From Gammaproteobacteria bacterium (lineage in GTDB: Bacteria > Pseudomonadota > Gammaproteobacteria > Steroidobacterales > Steroidobacteraceae), in assembly GCA_005877965.1 (NCBI GenBank), contig VBNP01000160.1:9325-14475 (forward strand): a stretch of 5,151 nucleotides of DNA. Reading direction: 5' to 3'. Position numbers and translations under genes: made by a program. Every line of letters begins with the position of its first letter. The stretch's first letter is position 1. The notes below the pieces were generated by a model. The model saw only the letters and a list, made by a program, of their open reading frames with translations, searched no databases and was not told the origin of the DNA. Shown in pieces: positions 1 to 5,151 of this stretch.

Positions 1-5
1 TTCAT
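1..5 (-). CDS. Start of the next operon gene (only ATG plus two bases visible)
   Basis: An ATG at 5-3 is preceded by a strong Shine-Dalgarno sequence (AAGGA, 17-13) at a 7-base spacing, 36 bases after the stop of the PotG-like ATPase gene. The spacing and same-strand arrangement make a translation start here likely. Only one codon and two bases (Lys or Asn) are inside the window, so the product cannot be read. By analogy with potFGHI-type operons it could be a PotH-like permease, or alternatively the periplasmic binding protein. That is inference from context only. Confidence 0.5.
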
Positions 6-12
6 ATGCTTA

Positions 13-17
13 TCCTT
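13..17 (-). promoter_or_regulatory. Shine-Dalgarno site for the gene starting at position 5
   Basis: Read on the minus strand this is AAGGA followed by TAAGCAT and then ATG. The purine-rich run extends further upstream (GGGGGAAGGA). The 7-base spacing is ideal. It is the best ribosome-binding site in the window and the main reason for calling a start at position 5. Confidence 0.6.
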
Positions 18-41
18 CCCCCTTGAGCCCGCCAGCGTAGT

Positions 42-1187
42 CTACGACTGCAGCAGCACCGCCGCATCTGCGCTCCAGCTCACGAACACCTCATCGCTCC
101 AGTCGATGGCCGCCTCCGAAGTGCGGCGCTCGTTCTGGGCGAAGACCGTAACCAGCTTGCCGCTCGTGGTCCTGATCCGATAGGTCGAGCGGTTGCCGAG
201 GTAACCGAGCTCCCACACCGTGCCACGCAGCTGATTGACGCGGGCGGCGTTCGGGGGCTGCTTGCCCAGGCGCACCTTTTCGGGGCGCAACGCCACCCAC
301 ACGCGCTGTCCGACCGTAAACGTCCCGCTGTCATCCACCAGCAGCTCCCCGCCGGTCTCGGCGCAGTGCACGCGGATCAGGCCGGGCTCGCAGGAACTCA
401 CCGTGCCTTCGAAGAGGTTGGTGGTACCGACGAAATCCGCCACGAAGCGGCTGCATGGGAATTCATAGATTTCCGCCGCGGTGCCCACCTGCACGACGCG
501 GCCGCGGTCCATGACCGCGATGCGGGTGGCCAGTGCCATCGCCTCATCCTGGTCGTGCGTGACCACGATGAAGGTGATGCCGAGCTTGTATTGCAGGTCC
601 ATCAGCTCGAACTGCGTCTGTTCGCGCAGTTTCTTGTCCAGCGCCGACAGCGGTTCATCGAGCAGCAGCACCTTGGGGCGTCGGATCAGGGCACGGGCCA
701 GCGCCACGCGCTGTCGCTGGCCCCCGGAGAGCTGGTGCGGCTTGCGTTGCGCGAGGCCGCTGAGCTGCACCATGTCGAGTGCGTCCTGGATGCGCTGCTT
801 GCGCGCGGCGTCCTCGAGCGGCAGGCGCCGCAGTCCGTAGCCGACGTTGCCCTCCACGGTCATGTGAGGAAAGAGCGCGTAGGACTGGAACATCATGTTC
901 ACGGGGCGCTCGTGGGGCGGGACCGCGCCCATCTCAACACCGTCGATGAAAATCCGCCCGCTGCTCGGATGGGCGAACCCGGCCAGCATGCGCAGCAGCG
1001 TCGTCTTGCCGCAGCCCGAGGCGCCGACCAGCGCGAACATCTCGCCCTTGTAGATGCTGAGGCTGACATCCTCAACCGCGGTGTGTGCGCCGTAGGTCTT
1101 GCTGACGCTGTCGATGAAGACCTGCGCGCTGGCGCCCGGATCGAGCCAGGGCCGGTCGGCGAGAGCTTTTGACTGCGTTGCGATCAT
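42..1187 (-). CDS. potG: PotG-like ABC transporter ATP-binding protein (putrescine/polyamine type)
   Basis: Cytoplasmic ATPase subunit of a polyamine-type ABC importer; it hydrolyses ATP to drive uptake through two partner permeases. The 381-residue length is close to E. coli PotG. Visible motifs: A-loop Tyr in KTYG (30-33), Walker A GASGCGKTT (55-63), Q-loop in MMFQSYALFPHMTV (98-111), signature LSGGQ (153-157), Walker B VLLLDEP (173-179), D-loop SALD (181-184) and H-loop VTHD (209-212). The C-terminal part (about 255-380) is a TOBE-type regulatory domain with VALRPEKV (298-305) and YLGNRS (329-334), the layout recalled for PotG rather than for sugar transporters. The ATG at 1187 is chosen because the nucleotide-binding domain begins about 25 residues later; the reading frame stays open upstream to 1964 only as a shadow of the preceding gene. 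It has no strong Shine-Dalgarno sequence of its own, so coupling to upstream translation is plausible. Stop is TAG. The substrate could be another polyamine-like or opine-like cation; the family call is firm, the exact substrate is not. Confidence 0.87.
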   Translation of the reverse strand: MIATQSKALADRPWLDPGASAQVFIDSVSKTYGAHTAVEDVSLSIYKGEMFALVGASGCGKTTLLRMLAGFAHPSSGRIFIDGVEMGAVPPHERPVNMMFQSYALFPHMTVEGNVGYGLRRLPLEDAARKQRIQDALDMVQLSGLAQRKPHQLSGGQRQRVALARALIRRPKVLLLDEPLSALDKKLREQTQFELMDLQYKLGITFIVVTHDQDEAMALATRIAVMDRGRVVQVGTAAEIYEFPCSRFVADFVGTTNLFEGTVSSCEPGLIRVHCAETGGELLVDDSGTFTVGQRVWVALRPEKVRLGKQPPNAARVNQLRGTVWELGYLGNRSTYRIRTTSGKLVTVFAQNERRTSEAAIDWSDEVFVSWSADAAVLLQS

Positions 1188-1202
1188 TTGTCTGCGATCA
1201 TT
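1179..1202. repeat. Short direct repeat spanning the potG-like start codon
   Basis: The 10-mer TGCGATCATT occurs exactly at 1179-1188 and again at 1193-1202, four bases apart. On the minus strand each copy carries an ATG (1201 and 1187). The second is the start of the ATPase. The first is out of frame and opens a five-codon reading frame that stops at the ATPase start codon. It may be a small local duplication or chance. Confidence 0.6.
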
Positions 1203-1219
1203 CGGCTGATGCCTGGCTC

Positions 1220-2446
1220 TCAGAAATCCGCCGGCGGCGTGGCGCGGCGCCGCTGTGGCGCATAGAACGGCCGCTCCACCACACGCGCCCGCGCCATGCG
1301 CCGCTCCCATACGAGCTCGCGGTTCAGATAGATCTCTGCCCACACCGTGGAGCCGAGCGCAATGTATGGCGCGTCCAGCATCGCGAGCGCTAGGTTGCGT
1401 TTGCAGGTCGGCGACCAGGTCGCGGATGTCACGCTGCCCACCGGCTTCCTGCCCGAGCGGTCCGCGTACAACAGCGCGTTGTGCGCGGGCTTGTTGCCCT
1501 CGATATCGAGTCCCACCAGCTGCCGCGTGGGCCCGCGACGCTGCTCCTCGAGCAGCGCGCGGCGCCCGGTGAAGTGCCCCTTGTTGAAGTCGACCAGCCA
1601 GGCGAGCCCCAGCTCGAGCGGCGAGCGCTCGGTGCCGACGCGCAGCGTATGCGCGGCGCTGACAAAGTCGAGGTTCGGCAGCAGGAACCCGGCCTCGATG
1701 CGCGCGATGTTCAGCGCCCGCGAACCGACCGGGCGGATGGCGCGGCTGCGCCCCTCCTCCATCAACGCGTCCCACACGCCCTCCGCATCCGCCGGCCGCA
1801 TCCACAGCTCGTACCCGAGGTCGCCCGTGAATCCGGTACGCGACACCATCATCTCGATCCTGGCCGGCGCCGGCCGGGCAGCGCCCGGCAGCGCGAACTG
1901 GCCGAGCTCGAAGGGTTTGAGGCGCTCGACTCCTGCGAGGCCCAGCGCCCTGAGCAGCGCGCACGAGGTGGGGCCCTGCACGGCGAGCGCCGCCACCTCT
2001 TCGGTGACTTCCGCGATCTCGACGTCAAAGCCGATGGCGGAGGCGCTCAGCCAGTCGAGCTGCCGCTCCGCGGTGCACACGCGGTACTCGTTGTGGGCGA
2101 TGCAAAAGACGGTGCCATCATCGATCAGCCGGCCCTCGTCGTTGCACCACACTGCGTACGCGACCCTCCCCGGCCCCGTCTTGCTCAGATCGCGGGTCAC
2201 CAGGCGGTTGAGGAAGCGCAGGGCGTCGGCGCCGGCGATGCGGTACTTCACCATCGGAGTCAGATCGTAGAGTGAGCTCGCATTACGGATCGCGAAGTAC
2301 TCCTGCTCGACGCTGGTGAAGACATCGACGGTGCTGTAGCCGCTCCACGCTACGAAGCTGTCCAGCTGGCTCGCCGCGCGGGCGCGCTCGTGGAATGGCG
2401 TCTTCAGCAGCGGCTGGTGGTAGTGCGGCTCGCTCGCGGTGAGCAT
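1220..2446 (-). CDS. GcvT-family aminomethyltransferase / THF-dependent demethylase-like protein
   Basis: A 408-residue cytoplasmic protein of the GcvT fold, a family that passes a one-carbon group from an amine, ether or sulfonium substrate to tetrahydrofolate. Family landmarks in order: N-terminal segment with SSLYDLTPMVKYRI (57-70) and ADALRFLNRL (73-82), an IDD motif (108-110) at the place of the conserved folate-site aspartate of T-protein, VQGPTS (156-161), SRTGFTGDLGYEL (202-214), ARIEAGFLL (248-256) and the C-terminal barrel with KPVGSVTSATWSP (334-346). Length is somewhat above glycine-cleavage T-proteins (about 360-370). There are no gcvH or gcvP genes nearby; it sits between flavin oxidoreductases and a polyamine transporter, so a role outside glycine cleavage is more likely, for example in demethylating a transported compound. 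A Pro/Ala/Gly-rich stretch at about 187-196 is encoded by strongly palindromic DNA. It starts one base after the stop of the upstream gene, with GAGG nine bases before the ATG. Family call is secure; substrate is unknown. Confidence 0.85.
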   Translation of the reverse strand: MLTASEPHYHQPLLKTPFHERARAASQLDSFVAWSGYSTVDVFTSVEQEYFAIRNASSLYDLTPMVKYRIAGADALRFLNRLVTRDLSKTGPGRVAYAVWCNDEGRLIDDGTVFCIAHNEYRVCTAERQLDWLSASAIGFDVEIAEVTEEVAALAVQGPTSCALLRALGLAGVERLKPFELGQFALPGAARPAPARIEMMVSRTGFTGDLGYELWMRPADAEGVWDALMEEGRSRAIRPVGSRALNIARIEAGFLLPNLDFVSAAHTLRVGTERSPLELGLAWLVDFNKGHFTGRRALLEEQRRGPTRQLVGLDIEGNKPAHNALLYADRSGRKPVGSVTSATWSPTCKRNLALAMLDAPYIALGSTVWAEIYLNRELVWERRMARARVVERPFYAPQRRRATPPADF

Positions 2447-2447
2447 C

Positions 2448-4019
2448 TCAGGCCGCCTCGCGCATCACTTGCCGCGCAGCGTTGCGCCCGGCGAGTCCCA
2501 TCACGCCGCCGCCGGGGTGGCAACCGGCACCGCACAGGAACAGCCCCGGCACCGGGGCCTGGTACTGGGCGGCACCGGGCACCGGCCGCACCATGAAAAA
2601 CTGGTCGAGCGCGAGCTCGGCGTGATGCCAGTGGCCCCCGCTGATGCGGAATTCGCGCTCGATGTCCGGCGGCGTCAGCAGTTCCGCGCTCGCCACGCAG
2701 CGGCGCAGGTCCGGCGCGAACCCCGCGAGGGTATCGATCACCAGATCGGTGAAGCGCTGCCGCTGCCCCTGCCAGCCGGCCGCGAGCGCGTAAGGCGCGT
2801 ATTGCACGATGACGGAGAGTACCTGCTTTCCCGGCGGCGCGAGCGCCGGATCGGCGAGCGTCGGCACGGTGATCTCCAACATCGGCGCCGCCGAGAACTC
2901 ACCGTACTTGGCGTGGTTGAAGGCGCGCTCGATGTAGTCGGGCGACGGCGCCACCAGCAGCCGGCCGCGCAACGCCGCGGGCGTGAGGCCGCGGAACTGC
3001 GGCAGCGCCTCCAGCGCCAGGTGCAGTTTGGCCGCGAGCCCGCGGGTGCGCAGTTGCGCCACGCGCCGCACGAAGCCCGCGTCCAGGTACTCACTCCCCA
3101 GCAGCCCGAGGAGCGTGGTCTTCGGATCGGCGCTCGATATCACCACGCGCGCCGCCAGCTCCTCACCGGAGGCCAGCACCACGCCACTCGCGCGATCCTG
3201 GCGCACCACGATGCGCTCGACCGCTGCCCGGGTGCGCATCTGCGCCCCGGCCGCGCCGGCCGCGCGCGCCAGGGCTTCGCTGAGCGCGCCGAGTCCCCCT
3301 TGCGGTTGCGCGAGCCCCTCCGCGCCGCCGGCGGCCGCGATCCGGTACAGGAGCGACAGGACCGTGCCCGGCGAGCGTGGCCCGAGATTGCTGCCGAGCA
3401 CCGCATCCAGCGCCAGCGCACCCTTGAGCAGCCCTGACTCGAAGCGCTCATCCAGCAGATCCTGCACGCACATTCCGCCGATGCGCAGCAGCTCGCGCAT
3501 GTCGCGCCTTCCCAGGCGGCGGATCTGCCACCCCAGGCGCAGGAGCGCCGCACGCTGCCGCCAGGACCCCGTGCCGAGGCGCGGCGGCGGCTCGGCGAGC
3601 ACCGGGTGCAGCGCCGCGGTGAGGCGCTGCGCCAGCGCCTGCCACTGCGCGTACGCCGTTGCATCCGCCGGCGAGTGCTGCGCCAGGTCGCTCAGGTCCC
3701 CGGGCGCGAGCCTCAGATGCGCGCCATCGGCCGACAGCGCGACCGTCGGCAGTGCCTGCGCAGCGAGCTTCAGGCCGTGCCCGGCCAGGCCCAACTCGCG
3801 CATGAGCGGCGCCGGCATCAGGTGCAGCAGGTGCGCGCACGCCGACACCCGGAATCCCGGCGCAAACTCGCGCGTCACCGCCGCGCCCCCGAGCCGCTCG
3901 GCCGCTTCCAGCACCAGCACCGAACGGCCGCTGCGCGCCAGGTACGTCGCGCACACCAGTCCGTTGTGGCCCCCGCCGACCACGATGCAGTCGTACTGCC
4001 CGTTACCCCCCGCCGCCAT
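2448..4019 (-). CDS. COG1233/PYROXD2-like FAD-dependent oxidoreductase, second paralogue
   Basis: A 523-residue flavoprotein of the phytoene desaturase-like / PYROXD2-like group. The N-terminus holds a Rossmann dinucleotide-binding motif VVGGGHNG (13-20), followed by VLVLEAAERLGG (34-45), where Glu38 should contact the FAD ribose. Next are GFRVSACAHLLHL (55-67), GPRSPGT (213-219) and GGLGALSEALA (241-251). The closing FAD-contact motif GLFLCGAGCHPGGGVMG (492-508) lies near the C-terminus. No signal peptide is evident. Two in-frame starts exist. The ATG at 4025 overlaps the upstream stop as ATGA but has AAGG only one base away; the ATG at 4019 has the same AAGG (4030-4027) at a 7-base spacing and is preferred. 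The difference is two residues. It is clearly related to the preceding gene product (roughly 40% identical by eye) but departs from the family in several conserved stretches. It probably oxidises a C-N or C-C bond in the operon's substrate. Carotenoid desaturation is unlikely because no other crt genes are present. Confidence 0.87.
   Translation of the reverse strand: MAAGGNGQYDCIVVGGGHNGLVCATYLARSGRSVLVLEAAERLGGAAVTREFAPGFRVSACAHLLHLMPAPLMRELGLAGHGLKLAAQALPTVALSADGAHLRLAPGDLSDLAQHSPADATAYAQWQALAQRLTAALHPVLAEPPPRLGTGSWRQRAALLRLGWQIRRLGRRDMRELLRIGGMCVQDLLDERFESGLLKGALALDAVLGSNLGPRSPGTVLSLLYRIAAAGGAEGLAQPQGGLGALSEALARAAGAAGAQMRTRAAVERIVVRQDRASGVVLASGEELAARVVISSADPKTTLLGLLGSEYLDAGFVRRVAQLRTRGLAAKLHLALEALPQFRGLTPAALRGRLLVAPSPDYIERAFNHAKYGEFSAAPMLEITVPTLADPALAPPGKQVLSVIVQYAPYALAAGWQGQRQRFTDLVIDTLAGFAPDLRRCVASAELLTPPDIEREFRISGGHWHHAELALDQFFMVRPVPGAAQYQAPVPGLFLCGAGCHPGGGVMGLAGRNAARQVMREAA
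2456..2459 (-). promoter_or_regulatory. Shine-Dalgarno site for the GcvT-like gene
   Basis: GAGG on the minus strand lies inside the last codons of the upstream oxidoreductase gene, nine bases before the ATG at 2446. The stop and start are arranged TGA-G-ATG, so the two genes are very probably translationally coupled. Confidence 0.5.
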
Positions 4020-4021
4020 GA

Positions 4022-5151
4022 TCATGCCTTGCGGCGCAGATCCGCGAGGATCGCGCCTGCGGCGTTGGCGCCCGGTGCGCCCATGACACCGCCGCCCGGG
4101 TGGGTGCTCGAGCCGCACATGTACAGGCCGCGCAGCGGCGCGCGGTACTGCGCGTAGCCCGGGATCGGCCGATTGAACAGCAGCTGATCGAAGGTCAGCT
4201 CGCCCTGGAAGATGTTGCCCTCGGTGAGTCCCACCTCGCTCTCCAGCTCGCGCGGCGTGCGGATCTCCGCATGCAGGATGAGGTCCTTGAAGTTCGGACT
4301 GTGGCGCGCGATGGTTTCGATCACCGTGTCGCCGAACGCCTGGCGCCGGGCGTCCGTCCAGCCGCCGTCGGCGAGCTGGTAGGGACAGTACTGCACGAAC
4401 ACCGACATGTAGTGCTTGCCGTGCGGCGCCATGGTCGGATCGATCTGCGTGGGAATCAGCATGTCGATGTAGGGGGCGCGCGACCAGCGGCCCTCTTTCC
4501 AGTCATCGTAGGCGCGCTCCAGCATGTCGATGGTGTCGGTGACGTGCAGGTCGCCGCGCGTGCACGGTGAGCCCTGCGGGATCGCGGGAAAATGCGGCAG
4601 GCCGTCGAGTGCGATGTTGAGCTTGCCGGAGGAGCCGCGGATCTTGAATCTGCGCACCTGCGCGAGAAACTCCGGCGGCAGGTGCTGCGGCGCCACCGTC
4701 TCGAGGAACGTGCGGCGCACGTCCAGGTTCGAAACCACGACCGGCGCGTGAATCTCCTCCCCGTCCGCGAGCACCACGCCGGCCGCCCGCCCGCCGCGCA
4801 CCAGCACCTGCTCGACCGTCGCGCTGCTGCGCACCGTGCCGCCGCTCGCCGTGAGCGAAGCCGCCAGCGCCTGCGTCACCGCGCCCATGCCGCCGCGCGC
4901 GAACCCCCAGGCACCCACCGCGCCGTCGATGCCGCCCATGTAGTGGTGCAGCAGCACGTAAGCGGTCCCCGGCGAGCGCGGCCCGAGCGCCGTGCCGATG
5001 ATCGAGCTGCCGGCGAGATGCGCCTTGATGATCTCGCTCTCGAAATACTCATCCAGCAGATCCGCACAACTCTGGGTGAAGAAGCGCAGGGTGTCGTACA
5101 TGCGCGCCTCGCCCAGCTGGTGAAAATGGCGCCCGAGCCACAGCAGCTCCC
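4022..5151 (-). CDS. COG1233/PYROXD2-like FAD-dependent oxidoreductase, first paralogue (5' truncated by window)
   Basis: Only the C-terminal 375 codons are visible. The frame is open to the right edge, and an internal Met at 5101 is not the start, because the codons before it (ELLWLGRHFHQLGEAR) continue the fold. By alignment to its neighbour about 160 residues are missing, including the Rossmann GxGxxG motif. Family landmarks, numbered from the edge: DLLDEYFES (30-38), LGPRSPGT (55-62), GAWGFARGGMGA (78-89), the substrate-domain segment IDMLERAYDDWKEGR (207-221), APHGKHYMSVFVQY (241-254), NIFQGELTFDQLLFNRP (312-328) and the C-terminal FAD motif GLYMCGSSTHPGGGVMG (341-357). These match the bacterial PYROXD2-like subgroup more closely than the following paralogue does, so this looks like the more typical copy. 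Stop TGA at 4024-4022 overlaps an ATG of the next gene. Likely a soluble flavin dehydrogenase or oxidase; the substrate is unknown. Confidence 0.85.
   Translation of the reverse strand, partial: ELLWLGRHFHQLGEARMYDTLRFFTQSCADLLDEYFESEIIKAHLAGSSIIGTALGPRSPGTAYVLLHHYMGGIDGAVGAWGFARGGMGAVTQALAASLTASGGTVRSSATVEQVLVRGGRAAGVVLADGEEIHAPVVVSNLDVRRTFLETVAPQHLPPEFLAQVRRFKIRGSSGKLNIALDGLPHFPAIPQGSPCTRGDLHVTDTIDMLERAYDDWKEGRWSRAPYIDMLIPTQIDPTMAPHGKHYMSVFVQYCPYQLADGGWTDARRQAFGDTVIETIARHSPNFKDLILHAEIRTPRELESEVGLTEGNIFQGELTFDQLLFNRPIPGYAQYRAPLRGLYMCGSSTHPGGGVMGAPGANAAGAILADLRRKA
4027..4030 (-). promoter_or_regulatory. Shine-Dalgarno site deciding the start of the second oxidoreductase
   Basis: AAGG on the minus strand is one base upstream of the ATG at 4025 but seven bases upstream of the ATG at 4019. 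The spacing favours 4019. The site lies within the last codons of the upstream gene, which supports coupled translation. Confidence 0.5.

Noticed and set aside
6..41. Possible terminator after the ATPase gene
   Set aside because: No GC-rich hairpin followed by a T-run is present. The region is explained by a Shine-Dalgarno site leading to the next gene.
366..1172. Plus-strand open frame of 268 codons opposite the ATPase gene
   Set aside because: It mirrors the coding strand in GC-rich DNA and has a His/Arg/Ala/Glu-rich composition with no recognisable motif. The ATPase on the other strand is unambiguous.
1188..1964. Long 5' extension of the ATPase reading frame (about 259 extra codons)
   Set aside because: The extension is Arg/Ala/Gly-rich low-information sequence overlapping the well-supported GcvT-like gene in another frame. 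ATPase homology begins only after the ATG at 1187.
1347..2275. Two overlapping plus-strand open frames (307 and 264 codons) opposite the GcvT-like gene
   Set aside because: They are antisense shadows created by the scarcity of AT-rich stop codons at high GC. No domain or plausible ribosome-binding site was seen.
4026..4118. 31-residue N-terminal extension of the second oxidoreductase
   Set aside because: It overlaps the conserved C-terminal FAD motif of the upstream gene in another frame, is Arg-rich, and the Rossmann motif begins normally about 12 residues after the ATG at 4019.
2439..4157. Plus-strand open frames of 332, 367 and 183 codons opposite the oxidoreductase genes
   Set aside because: They have Arg/Ala/Ser-rich shadow translations, mutually overlapping and opposite a clearly conserved flavoprotein family.
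4022..5101. Treating the Met at 5101 as the true start of the first oxidoreductase
   Set aside because: The frame continues open to the window edge with family-like sequence, and a protein starting there would lack the FAD-binding Rossmann motif.
2448..5151. Carotenoid (crtI-type) phytoene desaturase assignment
   Set aside because: The fold is shared, but the C-terminal motifs are of the PYROXD2-like type and no crtB/crtE-like genes are present. The neighbours point to amine metabolism.

Overview
The window is very GC-rich, with G or C at most third codon positions, and all real coding capacity is on the minus strand. It reads as one tightly packed operon transcribed from the right edge to the left edge. 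Gene content and the close match of the transporter ATPase to the proteobacterial PotG type suggest a high-GC Pseudomonadota. The exact lineage cannot be read from this fragment.

Layout in transcription order (right to left): (1) 5151-4022, the C-terminal ~375 codons of a COG1233/PYROXD2-like FAD-dependent oxidoreductase, cut by the window edge. (2) 4019-2448, a second complete paralogue of the same family, whose start region touches the stop of the first. (3) 2446-1220, a GcvT-fold (aminomethyltransferase / THF-dependent demethylase family) protein, one base after the previous stop. (4) 1187-42, an ABC-transporter ATPase of the putrescine/spermidine type (PotG-like), after a 32-base gap. (5) The first bases of a further gene at 5-1, recognised by an ATG with a well-placed Shine-Dalgarno sequence.

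Taken together, the segment looks like an uptake-plus-catabolism operon. A polyamine/opine-type ABC importer is co-expressed with two flavin amine-oxidase-fold oxidoreductases and one folate-dependent C1-transfer enzyme. A reasonable inference is import of a cationic or N-methylated amine, flavin-dependent oxidation, and transfer of a one-carbon unit to tetrahydrofolate. The substrate cannot be determined from sequence alone. No RNA genes, mobile elements, CRISPR arrays, promoters or terminators were seen; the operon promoter and the transporter's remaining subunits should lie outside the window. No stretch longer than 36 bases lacks a gene.
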